Shown here one piece after another: positions 26,192-36,022 of a stretch of 64,000 nt of DNA (positions are counted from its first letter, which is position 1; the number at the start of each line of letters is the position of its first letter). Below the pieces are notes generated by a model. That model was not told the origin of the DNA and ran no database searches. It was given only the letters and a program-made list of their open reading frames with translations. The DNA lies in contig NZ_CP054021.1 in assembly GCF_005862305.2 (NCBI RefSeq), positions 3,512,501 to 3,576,500 on the forward strand. Direction: 5' to 3'. Origin of the DNA: Rhizobium indicum (GTDB taxonomy: Bacteria > Pseudomonadota > Alphaproteobacteria > Rhizobiales > Rhizobiaceae). The translations under genes and the position numbers were made by a program.

Positions 26192-28303
26192 ATGGAGCGT
26201 GGCATGGCAGGAAGCTTGAAGGCCGTCATATTCGGCATGCTGGTATTGCTTGCGCTTTTTTCGGCGGTTTCGCCTGGCTTTTCCCAGACGCCGCCAGCGC
26301 AAGTGCCGACCGCGGCCGCCCCGCCGGCCGAAGTGCGTCAGATGATGGAGCTGATGCAGACGCCTCAGGTCAAGCAATGGATGTCGACGCAGATGGCGAC
26401 GGCGCCCGCGAGCGATGCGGCGGCTGGCGACCAGATGTCGGTGCTCTCAGGTCTGCTCCAGCATGCCCGCCGGCACGTCTCGATGGTCTCCGATGCGGCG
26501 ATGACGCTGCCCTCGCAGGTCGGCCATGCTTCTTCGCTGTTCTTCGGCGAGATCGCCGCCGCCGGCTGGCCGCGCATGGTGGCGCAGTTTCTGGCGATTT
26601 TCCTGCTCGGCACAATCGTCGAGCGCATTGCCCGCTATGCCTTTCGCCGCCGCCGCCAGGCGGCGCAGATGGCGGGCATGCATCTCGCCCCGCGCGTCAT
26701 CCCGGCGCTGATCTTCGCGATGGCGACGGCGCTTGCTCTTCTCAGCGTCAGCTGGCCGCCGGTCAGCCAGAGCATCGCGATCGTTTGCGTTGTCGCGCTC
26801 GTAGTCCAGCGCTTCACGATTTGCCTCGGAGGCGTGCTGGTCGATCTCATCGGGCTGGCGCGAGCCGAGGAAGAACGGCAGGAGATCACCGCGGCAATCA
26901 TGCCGGCGCGCGCGGTTGCATTCTTCTGGTATCGGCGCTGTGCGACCTTCGTCATCTATTTCATTTTTGGATGGGCGGTGATCCAGTCGATGGAGCCGCT
27001 CGGCTATTCTGCGAGCGTGCGGATCCTCGTCGGCTATATCCTGGGCATCGGCCTGCTGCTGATCGCGATCGAGGCGGTCTGGTCGCGGCCGCACAAGGAC
27101 GAGAAGCGTGGTCACGGGACCTCCTGGGCGCTCACCGTCTATTTCCTCTTGCTCTGGAGCCTCTGGGTCGCAGGCTTCAACTGGCTGCTCTGGCTCGGCA
27201 TTTACGTGCTGCTGCTGCCGCGCGTGCTTGCCGTCTCGACGATTGCGGTAAAATCGCTGCAGCAGACCGAAGCGAGCTTCCTTGCCACACGCCGTATTGC
27301 AGCCGTGCTGCTCGACCGCGGCGTGCGGGCGCTGATCATTGCTGTTGCCGCCATCTGGCTCGGGCATATGCTCGGCGTCGGCGCCGACACGATGGCCGCC
27401 GGCGAAACGATGGTCGACAAGATCGCGCGCGGCGTGATCGGCGGCATCGTCATCTTGCTTGCCGCCGATCTGCTCTGGCACGTCATCAAGGCCTATATCG
27501 ACGGCAAGCTGCTCGATTCATCCGTGGATGGCGGGACAACGGATGAGGAAAAGGCCAAACGCGCGCGGATACAGACGCTGCTGCCGATCTTCCGCAATAT
27601 TCTCGCCGTGGTGATCGCCGTCATTGCCGTTCTGATGGTGCTCTCCGGCCTCGGTATCGAGATCGGGCCGCTGATCGCCGGCGCCGGTGTTGTCGGCGTC
27701 GCGGTCGGTTTCGGCGCGCAGACGATCGTCAAAGACGTCATCAGCGGTATGTTCTATCTCTGGGACGATGCCTTCCGCATCGGCGAATATATCGAAAGCG
27801 GCAGCCACAAGGGTGTGGTCGAGGCGTTCAGCTTGCGCTCGGTGAAGCTCAGGCATCATCGCGGGCCGCTGACGACGGTGCCGTTCGGCGAACTCGGGGC
27901 GGTGAAGAACCTCAATCGCGACTGGACGATCGACAAGATCAGCCTCAACGTCAAATACGACACCGATCTCGTCAAGGCGAAGAAGGTGATCAAGCAGATC
28001 GGCCAGACGCTGCTCGAAAATCCGGAATTCGGCCCTCATATCATCGAGACGCTGAAGATGAAGGGTGTCGAGCAGTTCGGCGAATTCGCGATCGAAATCC
28101 GGCTGTCGATGATGACGAAGCCCGGCGAGCAATTCGTCATCCGCCGCAATGCGCTGGCGATGATCCGCAATGCCTTCCAGGAAAACGGTATCGAATTCGC
28201 CGTGCCGACGGTGCAGGTGGCGGGCGATCGCGACGCGGAGGTGGATGCTGCCGTCGCGCGCTACGCCGCGCATGCGCGGGCGAGCAGCGAGCCGGCCGCA
28301 TGA
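26192..28303 (+). CDS. MscS-family mechanosensitive channel, long form
   Basis: A 703-residue membrane protein. A signal peptide or first helix covers about residues 5-32; a periplasmic stretch follows, then about ten helices. The MscS core starts near residue 475: pore helix G-A-G-V-V-G-V-A-V-G-F-G-A-Q-T-I-V-K-D and the beta domain with G-x-V-E-A-F-S-L-R-S-V-K-L-R. Long members with extra N-terminal helices resemble YbiO/MscM. The channel opens under membrane tension to release solutes. The ATG at 26192 has GGAGGCGG directly upstream; the frame is open 97 codons further but overlaps gnd. Confidence 0.9.
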   Translation: MERGMAGSLKAVIFGMLVLLALFSAVSPGFSQTPPAQVPTAAAPPAEVRQMMELMQTPQVKQWMSTQMATAPASDAAAGDQMSVLSGLLQHARRHVSMVSDAAMTLPSQVGHASSLFFGEIAAAGWPRMVAQFLAIFLLGTIVERIARYAFRRRRQAAQMAGMHLAPRVIPALIFAMATALALLSVSWPPVSQSIAIVCVVALVVQRFTICLGGVLVDLIGLARAEEERQEITAAIMPARAVAFFWYRRCATFVIYFIFGWAVIQSMEPLGYSASVRILVGYILGIGLLLIAIEAVWSRPHKDEKRGHGTSWALTVYFLLLWSLWVAGFNWLLWLGIYVLLLPRVLAVSTIAVKSLQQTEASFLATRRIAAVLLDRGVRALIIAVAAIWLGHMLGVGADTMAAGETMVDKIARGVIGGIVILLAADLLWHVIKAYIDGKLLDSSVDGGTTDEEKAKRARIQTLLPIFRNILAVVIAVIAVLMVLSGLGIEIGPLIAGAGVVGVAVGFGAQTIVKDVISGMFYLWDDAFRIGEYIESGSHKGVVEAFSLRSVKLRHHRGPLTTVPFGELGAVKNLNRDWTIDKISLNVKYDTDLVKAKKVIKQIGQTLLENPEFGPHIIETLKMKGVEQFGEFAIEIRLSMMTKPGEQFVIRRNALAMIRNAFQENGIEFAVPTVQVAGDRDAEVDAAVARYAAHARASSEPAA

Positions 28304-28309
28304 ACCGCT

Positions 28310-28687
28310 TCACATTGCGCCGGCGGCTGCGATCAGCAGGCCGCCGATGATCGCCATGTTGGTTTTCCACGTATTGATGGCGCTGTCACGCGCCGTTGCC
28401 TGCATGTCCCAGAAATTCAGCAGCATGACGGTGGCCGCCAGCGTGAAGACGATGAGACCGAATGCCGCTGCCGCGACGAACAGGCCGAGCATCAGCAGGA
28501 TGCCGGCGACAATCTGGAACACGCTGCCCAAGACCAGCACCCATTTCGCAAAAGGAACGCCGCGGGCTTCGATCGCCTCGGTCAGCGGCACGATGACGAA
28601 AAAATGTTGAACGCCGCCAGCGACATAGAGGCCGCCGAGCAGCAGGCGGCCGAGAGCAAGCATCACGAAGGCCGAACCATCCTGCAT
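28310..28687 (-). CDS. DoxX-family membrane protein
   Basis: A 125-residue protein with four hydrophobic helices and the DoxX pattern: L-A-L-G-R-L-L-L-G-G-L-Y-V-A-G-G-V-Q-H in helix 1, G-V-P-F-A-K-W-V-L-V-L-G-S in helix 2 and L-N-F-W-D-M after helix 3. DoxX-like proteins associate with quinone or thiol redox systems in the membrane, but this one has no assigned role. It is convergent with the mechanosensitive channel gene, six bases apart. Confidence 0.88.
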   Translation of the reverse strand: MQDGSAFVMLALGRLLLGGLYVAGGVQHFFVIVPLTEAIEARGVPFAKWVLVLGSVFQIVAGILLMLGLFVAAAAFGLIVFTLAATVMLLNFWDMQATARDSAINTWKTNMAIIGGLLIAAAGAM

Positions 28688-28924
28688 ATCGAACCTTTCT
28701 CCCGCGTCTCAACTCTCCATCGAGCGCAAGGCTCTGCCGAAGCTTACGAAAATGCAATGTGCTGCGCCGCCCGCCTGCGCAAATTCGCCCCAATTGAGGA
28801 TGATTGAGGCGCAGGCGGCGGGGCTGGGGTAGCGGCGGCATGGCTTCATAGAGCTTATATGCCTTTCATGTTACGTCATCTGAAATGATTCCCGCCAAGC
28901 TGGCAGTTGCAGCAGGGTACGAGA

Positions 28925-31528
28925 ATGTCGGGGCACGGCAATTTGGAAGAGATTGAAGAAACGGACGGGTTTTCCTTTGGCGGGCTATTCAGACGGTACA
29001 GAACGCCGCTGCTGGCGGCCGCATCACTGGTGGTTTTCTGCCTCGTCGGTTACGCGATTATGCAGCTCACCAACGAGGTGCGCTATGACGACGTCGTCGG
29101 TGCGCTCGCCGCCACCAGGCCGAGCTCGATCCTGCTTGCGTTGTTCTTCACGGCGCTCAGTTTCCTCGCACTGATCTTCTACGATCTCAACGCCATCGAA
29201 TATATCGGCAAGAAGCTGCCCTTTCCGCATGTCGCGCTGACGGCGTTCAGCGCCTATGCCGTCGGCAATACCGCCGGTTTCGGCGCCCTTTCTGGCGGTG
29301 CGATCCGCTACCGCGCCTATACGCGCCTCGGGCTCTCGCCGGAGGATATCGGCCGCATCATCGCCTTCGTCACGCTGTCCTTCGGATTGGGGCTTGCGGG
29401 CGTCGCGGCAATCGCCCTCATCGTCATCGCCGACGAGATCGGCCCGCTCGTCGGCGTCAGCCCCTTCCTTCTGCGGCTGATCGCCGGTTCGATCGTCGCC
29501 ATTTTGGGCGCGGTGATGATCATCGGCCGTGACGGGCGCGTGCTCGATCTTGGCCCTGTGGCAATCCGCCTGCCGGATTCGCGTACCTGGTCGCGGCAGT
29601 TCCTCGTCACCGCCTTCGATATCGCCGCCTCGGCGTCGGTACTCTATGTGCTGCTGCCGCAGACGGCCATCGGCTGGCCGGTCTTCCTCGCCGTCTATGC
29701 GATCGCCGTCGGTCTCGGCGTGCTCAGCCATGTTCCCGCCGGGCTCGGCGTGTTCGAGACCGTGATCATCGCCTCGCTCGGCAGCGCAGTGAACATCGAT
29801 GCCGTGCTCGGATCACTGGTGCTCTACCGGCTGGTCTACCATGTGCTGCCGCTGCTGATCGCGGTGCTCGCGGTCTCGGCGGCGGAGCTGCGTCGTTTCG
29901 TCGACCATCCGGCCGCCTCCAGCATGCGGCGCATCGGCGGAAGGCTGATGCCGCAGCTGCTGTCGGCTCTCGCACTGCTGCTCGGCGTCATGCTGGTGTT
30001 TTCGAGCGTCACGCCGACGCCGGACCAGAACCTCGAATTCCTCTCCAACTATCTGCCGCTGCCGATGGTCGAAGGGGCGCATTTCCTCTCCAGCCTGCTG
30101 GGGCTGGCACTCGTCGTCGCCGCCCGCGGCCTCGGCCAGCGGCTCGACGGCGCCTGGTGGGTGGCCGTGTTCTCGGCGCTTGCCGCCTTGACTTTATCAC
30201 TGTTGAAGGCGATCGCGCTCGTCGAAGCCGCGTTTCTTGCCTTCCTCATCTTCGGGCTCTTCGTCAGTCGTCGGCTCTTTACCCGCCAGGCCTCGCTGCT
30301 TAACCAGGCGCTGACGGCATCCTGGCTGATGGCGATCGCCGTGATCGTCGTCGGTGCCGTCGTCATCCTGCTCTTCGTCTATCGCGACGTTGAATATAGC
30401 AACCAGCTCTGGTGGCAGTTCGAATTCACGGCCGAGGCGCCGCGGGGCTTACGCGCCGTTCTCGGCATCACCATCATCTCCTCGGCGATCGCCGTCTTCA
30501 GCCTGCTCCGGCCGGCAAGCTTCCGGCCTGAGCAGGCGACGGACGAGGCGCTGGCGCGTGCCGTCGAGATCGTCATGAAGCAGGGCAATGCCGACGCCAA
30601 TCTGGTGCGCATGGGCGACAAGAGCATCATGTTCTCGGAAAACGGCGACGCTTTCATCATGTATGGCCGGCAGGGCCGCTCCTGGATCGCGCTGTTTGAT
30701 CCGGTCGGCGACCATCGCGCCGTGCAGGAACTCGTCTGGCGTTTCGTCGAAGCGGCGCGCGCCGCCGGCTGCCGGGCCGTGTTCTACCAGATATCGCCGG
30801 CGCTGCTGTCGCATTGCGCCGATGCTGGCCTGCGCGCCTTCAAGCTCGGCGAACTGGCGGTGGCCGATCTCAGGACCTTCGAGATGAAGGGCGGCAAATG
30901 GGCGAACCTTCGCCAGACGGCAAGCCGCGCCCAGCGCGACGGGTTGGAATTTTCCGTCGTCGAACCGCAGGACGTGTCTTCGGTCATTGATGACCTTGCC
31001 GCCGTTTCGACGGCTTGGCTCGAGCATCACAATGCCAAGGAAAAGGGCTTCTCGCTCGGCGCCTTCGATTCCGATTATGTCTCCTCGCAGCCTGTCGGCA
31101 TCCTGAAAAAGGACGGCAGGATCGTCGCCTTCGCCAATATCCTCGTGACCGAATCCAGACAGGAGGGCACGATCGATCTCATGCGCTTCTCGCCGGATGC
31201 GCCGAAAGGCTCGATGGACTTTCTCTTCGTGCAGATCATGGAATATCTGCGCGGCCAGGGTTTCACCCACTTCAATCTCGGCATGGCTCCCCTCTCCGGC
31301 ATGTCGAAACGCGAGGCGGCGCCCGTCTGGGACCGCATCGGCAGCACCGTCTTCGAACACGGCGAGCGCTTCTATAACTTCAAAGGCCTTCGGGCATTCA
31401 AATCCAAGTTTCATCCGCACTGGCAACCGCGCTATCTTGCGGTCTCCGGAGGGGGCAATCCGATGATCGCGTTGATGGACGCGACATTTCTGATCGGGGG
31501 CGGGTTGAAAGGGGTAGTGAGAAAATGA
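28925..31528 (+). CDS. lpiA: Lysyl-phosphatidylglycerol synthase/flippase (MprF/LpiA)
   Basis: An 867-residue inner-membrane enzyme. The first half holds about fourteen helices with the flippase signature around N-T-A-G-F-G-A-L-S-G-G-A-I-R-Y-R. The cytosolic C-terminal half (about residues 545-850, DUF2156) is the GNAT-like domain that transfers lysine from Lys-tRNA to phosphatidylglycerol: G-D-K-S-I-M-F-S-E-N-G-D-A-F-I-M-Y near the start and F-N-L-G-M-A-P-L-S-G near the end. In Rhizobium tropici lpiA is acid-inducible and lies in an operon with atvA/acvB, exactly as here (ATGA overlap). It makes the membrane less negative under acid and cationic peptides. The start at 28925 has AGGG nearby. 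Confidence 0.93.
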   Translation: MSGHGNLEEIEETDGFSFGGLFRRYRTPLLAAASLVVFCLVGYAIMQLTNEVRYDDVVGALAATRPSSILLALFFTALSFLALIFYDLNAIEYIGKKLPFPHVALTAFSAYAVGNTAGFGALSGGAIRYRAYTRLGLSPEDIGRIIAFVTLSFGLGLAGVAAIALIVIADEIGPLVGVSPFLLRLIAGSIVAILGAVMIIGRDGRVLDLGPVAIRLPDSRTWSRQFLVTAFDIAASASVLYVLLPQTAIGWPVFLAVYAIAVGLGVLSHVPAGLGVFETVIIASLGSAVNIDAVLGSLVLYRLVYHVLPLLIAVLAVSAAELRRFVDHPAASSMRRIGGRLMPQLLSALALLLGVMLVFSSVTPTPDQNLEFLSNYLPLPMVEGAHFLSSLLGLALVVAARGLGQRLDGAWWVAVFSALAALTLSLLKAIALVEAAFLAFLIFGLFVSRRLFTRQASLLNQALTASWLMAIAVIVVGAVVILLFVYRDVEYSNQLWWQFEFTAEAPRGLRAVLGITIISSAIAVFSLLRPASFRPEQATDEALARAVEIVMKQGNADANLVRMGDKSIMFSENGDAFIMYGRQGRSWIALFDPVGDHRAVQELVWRFVEAARAAGCRAVFYQISPALLSHCADAGLRAFKLGELAVADLRTFEMKGGKWANLRQTASRAQRDGLEFSVVEPQDVSSVIDDLAAVSTAWLEHHNAKEKGFSLGAFDSDYVSSQPVGILKKDGRIVAFANILVTESRQEGTIDLMRFSPDAPKGSMDFLFVQIMEYLRGQGFTHFNLGMAPLSGMSKREAAPVWDRIGSTVFEHGERFYNFKGLRAFKSKFHPHWQPRYLAVSGGGNPMIALMDATFLIGGGLKGVVRK

Positions 31529-32907
31529 TCAGGACAATCCTTCTTGCCACGGCATGCGCCTGCATGCTCGCGGCCGCACCGGCTGATGCCGCCGAAGAGA
31601 CCACACAGAGCTTCGAAGCCGGGCTCATCCCGTCGCCGCACATCTTCCTGCCGGAAGGGGAGGTGAAGGGTACGGTGATGCTGATATCCGATGCCGCTGG
31701 CTGGGGCGACTATGAGAAGGCCGAAGCCGACAGGCTGGTTGCCGAAGGCGCCGTCGTCATCGGAGTCGACTTCCCCTCCTATATCCAGGCGCTCAGCCGA
31801 TACGACGTCAGCCTCAACGACGGTTGCGTCTACATGGTCTCGGACATCGAGTCGCTGAGCCAGCAGGTGCAGCGCGCGACCGGCAACAGCGCCTATCATC
31901 TGCCGATCGTCGCCGGCATCGGCGAGGGCGGGGCCTTAGCGCTGGCGATCGCCGCGCAGACGCCGGATGCGACGATTGGCCAGACGCTTGCTGTCGATCC
32001 GAAGGCCGGCATTCCGCTTGCCAAGGAGCTTTGCACGCCGGCGTCCAAGCAGGTGGTTGGCGAACGCACCGTCTATGGCCTCAGCGACGGCGTCCTGCCG
32101 GACCCGATCATTACTGTCTTCACGCCTGATGCCAACAAGGATGGCCGGGCGCATGCCGAGGCGCTGAAGAAGGCCCATGACGAGATCGAGATCCGCGATT
32201 CCACCGACGATGCGCAGACGGCGTTTGCCGATACGCTCGACGATCTCGTCACCGCCTCCGGCGCCTTCGGCAACCCGCTTGGCCTGCCGCTGGCGGTGCT
32301 CGAGGCGACGCCCGCCCTCGACACGATGGCGGTAATCTATTCCGGCGACGGCGGCTGGCGCGACATCGACAAGGAGGTCGGCGGCACGCTGCAGAAGGAA
32401 GGTATTCCGGTCGTCGGCGTCGATTCGCTCCACTATTTCTGGTCGGAGCGCAAGCCGGAGGAGACTGCCGCCGATCTTTCGAAGATCATCGATTTCTACC
32501 GCAAACAGTGGAAGGTGAAGCACGTGCTGCTCGTCGGTTATTCCTTCGGCGCCGATGTCGTGCCCGCCACCTACCAGCTCCTCAAGCCAGCCGAAAAGTC
32601 GGCGGTGGCGCAATTGTCGCTGCTGTCGCTTTCGCACCAAGTCGACTACGTCATCTCTGTTCTCGGCTGGCTCGGCCAGAAGACGGAAGGGGCGGGAGGC
32701 GATCCTGTCGGCGATCTGAAGAACATCGATCCGAAGCTCGTGCAATGCATCTACGGCAAGGACGACGATGACGATGTCGCCTGTCCGGCGCTGAAGGATA
32801 GCGGCGCCGAGGTCATCGAACTGCCCGGCGACCATCATTTCGACGAGAATTACGACCTTCTGACCAAGACGATCATCGACGGGCTGAAGAGACGGCTGCA
32901 GAATTAA
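31525..32907 (+). CDS. acvB: AcvB/VirJ-family lysyl-phosphatidylglycerol hydrolase
   Basis: A 460-residue periplasmic protein with a signal peptide of about 23 residues. It has two VirJ-like alpha/beta-hydrolase halves. The C-terminal one keeps the nucleophile motif G-Y-S-F-G (Ser340) and a late G-D-H-H-F histidine. The N-terminal half has G-I-G-E-G in the equivalent place, so its serine is lost and it is probably non-catalytic. In Agrobacterium AcvB degrades the lysyl-lipid made by LpiA and is needed for virulence; in R. tropici the homologue atvA gives acid tolerance. It overlaps lpiA by four bases and is surely co-translated. Confidence 0.92.
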   Translation: MIRTILLATACACMLAAAPADAAEETTQSFEAGLIPSPHIFLPEGEVKGTVMLISDAAGWGDYEKAEADRLVAEGAVVIGVDFPSYIQALSRYDVSLNDGCVYMVSDIESLSQQVQRATGNSAYHLPIVAGIGEGGALALAIAAQTPDATIGQTLAVDPKAGIPLAKELCTPASKQVVGERTVYGLSDGVLPDPIITVFTPDANKDGRAHAEALKKAHDEIEIRDSTDDAQTAFADTLDDLVTASGAFGNPLGLPLAVLEATPALDTMAVIYSGDGGWRDIDKEVGGTLQKEGIPVVGVDSLHYFWSERKPEETAADLSKIIDFYRKQWKVKHVLLVGYSFGADVVPATYQLLKPAEKSAVAQLSLLSLSHQVDYVISVLGWLGQKTEGAGGDPVGDLKNIDPKLVQCIYGKDDDDDVACPALKDSGAEVIELPGDHHFDENYDLLTKTIIDGLKRRLQN

Positions 32908-33467
32908 TGCATTAGCGTTTCTTCACTCCAGCCGAGCGCGGTGAGTTCTGTACCACGAAACCGCGCATCGTCGGCAACGATGAATTCGTCGAGTTGCGGC
33001 GGAGCGACGCTGGTGCTGGAGAGCATCGCATGCACCTGTCCGCGATGATGGGTCTGATGCTGGAAGAGGTGGCCGAGCACGTCCTCCATCCGCTCCTCTT
33101 GTATGCGGTCGCCGCGATGGAGGCTGATGGTCGAGGTGAGCCTCTCCGGCGTCAGGGCGTCGCAAAGTGCCACCAAGCGCTGGTCGACCTTCGCCTGCGC
33201 TTCTGCCAGCGAGGAAACGTCATCGAATGGTTCGTCGACCTCGAAGGCCTTGAGCCCGAGCGTGCCGCTTTCCAGGCCGTCGACATAGAACCAGTCGACC
33301 GTGATGATGTGGTTCAAGGTTTCCTTGATCGAGGGGAAGAAGCTCGTGCGCGGCGCTTCGAATTCGCCGGGCTCCAATGTCGCGCAGGCCTGAAGCAGGC
33401 GGCGGTTGGCAAGGGCGTTGTTATAGGCAAGTTTGCGGAATGGCCTGATAGGATCGAAGGTCGGCAT
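32904..33467 (-). CDS. DinB-family protein
   Basis: A 187-residue four-helix-bundle protein of the DinB/YfiT type. The presumed metal ligands are His53 (L-N-H-I-I-T-V-D) and the pair in H-Q-T-H-H-R-G-Q-V-H-A-M near residues 136-146, with Y-N-N-A-L-A-N-R-R-L in helix 1. The family contains thiol-dependent S-transferases (bacillithiol, mycothiol, glutathione); the true substrate here is not known. It is convergent with acvB and the two stop codons overlap by four bases. Confidence 0.88.
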   Translation of the reverse strand: MPTFDPIRPFRKLAYNNALANRRLLQACATLEPGEFEAPRTSFFPSIKETLNHIITVDWFYVDGLESGTLGLKAFEVDEPFDDVSSLAEAQAKVDQRLVALCDALTPERLTSTISLHRGDRIQEERMEDVLGHLFQHQTHHRGQVHAMLSSTSVAPPQLDEFIVADDARFRGTELTALGWSEETLMH

Positions 33468-33498
33468 CGGCGCATCTCCTCTTTAAGCGCTTTTGGCG

Positions 33499-33539
33499 AC
33501 AGCACCGGGCGCCTTTTGAGGCGCGCAAGGGGCGCTGTA
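33499..33539. repeat. Small hairpin repeat, copy B
   Basis: About 41 bases from ACAGCACC to GGCGCTGTA with inner GCGCC/GGCGC pairing. It aligns along its length with copies at 6166-6208 and (inverted) 43096-43139. Confidence 0.75.
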
Positions 33540-33558
33540 ACACCTTGAATTGCTTGCG

Positions 33559-34071
33559 TCAGTCTTTCCCGTCGAGATCGCCGTCCCGCCAGACGAGATG
33601 ACGTGGCGCAACGGGCAGGCTCTCGATTTCATCGGCGATGAAATAGGGCGGGATGTCGAGTGCGGTCAGGGCACTACGCGTTGCCGGCACCCATTTGAAT
33701 TCGAGATGGTTGTCGCCGTCCTCGACCCGATGGATGATCTCGCCCGGCCGGAAGGGGAATTCCGGCGGGATCTCCATCAGATAATAGAGGCCGAGTTCAT
33801 GCCAGTCGCGCTGTTCGTAGCGGAAAAAGTTCTCGACGATCCACAGCAGGCGATGGACGGTCACCTCAACGCCCAGTTCCTCCACCATCTCCCGTTTCAG
33901 CGTTTCCTCCGACGTCTCGCCGATTTCCGCCCTGCCGCCTGGAAAGGTCCAGAAGGGCTCATGCACGGCGCGATGGACGAGCACGTGGCCGTCGCGAAAG
34001 CCGAGGCCGGCGATGCGATAGTTGAAACGCTCAGCGCCCGCATTCAGGCGGATAAGAGTGCGCTTGGCCAT
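33559..34071 (-). CDS. Nudix hydrolase
   Basis: A 170-residue hydrolase. The Nudix box is complete: G-G-R-A-E-I-G-E-T-S-E-E-T-L-K-R-E-M-V-E then E-L-G, with the R-E-x-x-E-E metal core. The start at 34071 lies seven bases after the stop of the upstream phosphoesterase gene, so translation is probably coupled. The long frame upstream overlaps that gene and is not used. Substrate, some nucleoside diphosphate derivative, is unknown. Confidence 0.9.
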   Translation of the reverse strand: MAKRTLIRLNAGAERFNYRIAGLGFRDGHVLVHRAVHEPFWTFPGGRAEIGETSEETLKREMVEELGVEVTVHRLLWIVENFFRYEQRDWHELGLYYLMEIPPEFPFRPGEIIHRVEDGDNHLEFKWVPATRSALTALDIPPYFIADEIESLPVAPRHLVWRDGDLDGKD

Positions 34072-34078
34072 GCCATTC

Positions 34079-34981
34079 TTATCCAAGATCGATGACGACA
34101 ATTTCCGGCGGCACGCCGAAGCGCACCGGTGCGATGGAGCAGCCGAGGCCACCGGAAACGATGATATTACGCCCCTCCTCGATCATATGGCCATAGGCGT
34201 AGCGGTTGCCGTAGCGCGAGGGAACGATCGGCGAACGGCCGAGGAGGCGGATCTGTCCGCCATGCGTGTGGCCCGATAGCGTCAGCGAGACACGCTCGGG
34301 CACGCGCGGAAAGACATCGGGCTCATGGGGAAGCAGGATGACCGGCGCATCGTCCGTAACCTGAGCCATCGTTCCCTCGAGATCGTCGAGGCCGAGCATC
34401 TGCGTGCGGCCCCATTTCCTGCCGGGCAGCAGCGCCAGCTGATCTTCGAGGCCTGCGAGCCAAAAGCCGCGGCCATCCTTTTCGAGCCGAACAGCGCGGT
34501 TGCCATAGACCGGGATGCCGACGTCGGCGAGGGCTCGGTGTCCGAATGTTTCCATCCCGCCGTTCTTCTGGGCGGTCCTGTCCTCCCACCAATCATGGTT
34601 GCCCATGACCGCATGGACGCCGAGAGGGGCCTGCAAGGTAGAGAGCGCCTTCGACCATTGGCTCGAATGCACGTACTGCGTCACCATGTTCATGCCGGCG
34701 GCGTAATCGCCGAGCAGGACGGTGACGTCGCCTTCGAGTTCATTCGCTCTGTGGCAGATCGCGGCAATGCGGCTTGTCGACATCCAAGGTTCGCAGGCAT
34801 GGAGATCGGCGAGCGCAATGACGCGGAGCTTGAGCCCCGGGGTCCATCCCGGCGGCGTCAGCCGATAGCGGGTGATGGCGAGCCGCGCGAGCGGTTCATA
34901 GGCGAAGGCGTAACCACCGAGCGACATGACGCCTGCGACACTGCCGCCGAGAACCTTGAAAAATCCGCGGCGGGTGATCAC
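34079..34981 (-). CDS. Tat-exported metallophosphoesterase (YkuE/YaeI-like)
   Basis: A 300-residue calcineurin-type phosphoesterase with a twin-arginine signal (T-R-R-G-F-F-K, residues 3-9). The metal motifs are D-L-H (A-L-A-D-L-H-A), G-D-Y in L-L-G-D-Y, G-N-H-D near residue 127, and G-H-T-H-G-G-Q near 240. Related proteins hydrolyse UDP-diacylglucosamine or act on the envelope; this one's substrate is open. The start is GTG at 34981, directly after the ruvB stop, with AGGAGG eight bases upstream inside ruvB. It reads on from the ruv operon. Confidence 0.88.
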   Translation of the reverse strand: MITRRGFFKVLGGSVAGVMSLGGYAFAYEPLARLAITRYRLTPPGWTPGLKLRVIALADLHACEPWMSTSRIAAICHRANELEGDVTVLLGDYAAGMNMVTQYVHSSQWSKALSTLQAPLGVHAVMGNHDWWEDRTAQKNGGMETFGHRALADVGIPVYGNRAVRLEKDGRGFWLAGLEDQLALLPGRKWGRTQMLGLDDLEGTMAQVTDDAPVILLPHEPDVFPRVPERVSLTLSGHTHGGQIRLLGRSPIVPSRYGNRYAYGHMIEEGRNIIVSGGLGCSIAPVRFGVPPEIVVIDLG

Positions 34982-36022
34982 TCAGTTGTCCTCCTGGAAC
35001 AGCCGGAACTGCGCAGCCTCCATATCCTTGGGCGGTTGCATTCCCAGATGTTTCCACGCGATTGCGGTCAGAACACGGCCGCGTGGCGTGCGCTGAATGA
35101 AACCCTGCTGGATCATATAGGGCTCGATGATGTCCTCGATCGCGTCGCGCGGCTCGGAAAGTCCGGCGGCGATGGTTTCGATCCCGACCGGGCCGCCGCC
35201 GAAATTGACCGCGATCATGTTGAGGTAACGTTTGTCGAGCTGGTCGAAGCCGACATTATCGACCAGCAGGCGGGTCAGCGCCTCGTCGGCGATCTCGCGA
35301 GTGACGGATTCCGCCCTTGCCACCTCGGCAAAGTCGCGCACGCGCCGCAGCAGCCGGCCGGCGATGCGCGGGGTGCCGCGGGCGCGTCTTGCGATCTCGC
35401 GGGCGCCCTCTTCGGTGATCGGCAGGTTCATCAGCCGCGCGCCGCGGCGCACGATCAGTTCCAGCTCCTCGACGGTGTAGAAGCTCAGGCGCACCGGAAT
35501 GCCAAAGCGGTCGCGCAGCGGCGTCGTCAACAGGCCGAGGCGGGTGGTGGCCGCCACCAGCGTGAATTTTGACAGGTCGATCTTCACCGAGCGAGCGGCA
35601 GGGCCTTCCCCGATGATGAGGTCGAGCTGGAAATCTTCCATGGCCGGATAGAGGATTTCCTCGACGGCGGGGTTAAGGCGATGGATTTCGTCGATGAAGA
35701 GCACGTCGCGCTCCTCGAGATTGGTGAGCAGGGCAGCGAGATCGCCGGCCTTGGCGATCACCGGGCCCGACGTCGAGCGAAAGTTGACGCCGAGCTCTTT
35801 GGCCATGATCTGTGCCAGCGTCGTCTTGCCGAGGCCGGGCGGACCGACGAAGAGCACATGGTCCAGCGCTTCGCCGCGGTTTTTCGCCGCCTCGATGAAG
35901 ACCTTGAGATTGGCGCGCGCTTCCGCCTGGCCGGTGAACTCGTCCAGCGATTGCGGGCGCAACGTGATATCAAGGTCTTCGCCCCGCTTTTCCGGCGATA
36001 TCAGGCGGGCGGATTCGCTCAT
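34982..36022 (-). CDS. ruvB: Holliday junction branch-migration ATPase RuvB
   Basis: A 346-residue AAA+ motor. Walker [11 protein letters not shown] near residue 60, Walker [10 protein letters not shown] near 108, sensor [15 protein letters not shown], and the winged helix ending [10 protein letters not shown]. With RuvA and RuvC it moves and resolves Holliday junctions. Its ATG overlaps the stop codon of the PIN-domain gene by four bases (ATGA), so its translation seems coupled to that toxin gene and not directly to ruvA. Confidence 0.97.
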   Translation of the reverse strand: MSESARLISPEKRGEDLDITLRPQSLDEFTGQAEARANLKVFIEAAKNRGEALDHVLFVGPPGLGKTTLAQIMAKELGVNFRSTSGPVIAKAGDLAALLTNLEERDVLFIDEIHRLNPAVEEILYPAMEDFQLDLIIGEGPAARSVKIDLSKFTLVAATTRLGLLTTPLRDRFGIPVRLSFYTVEELELIVRRGARLMNLPITEEGAREIARRARGTPRIAGRLLRRVRDFAEVARAESVTREIADEALTRLLVDNVGFDQLDKRYLNMIAVNFGGGPVGIETIAAGLSEPRDAIEDIIEPYMIQQGFIQRTPRGRVLTAIAWKHLGMQPPKDMEAAQFRLFQEDN

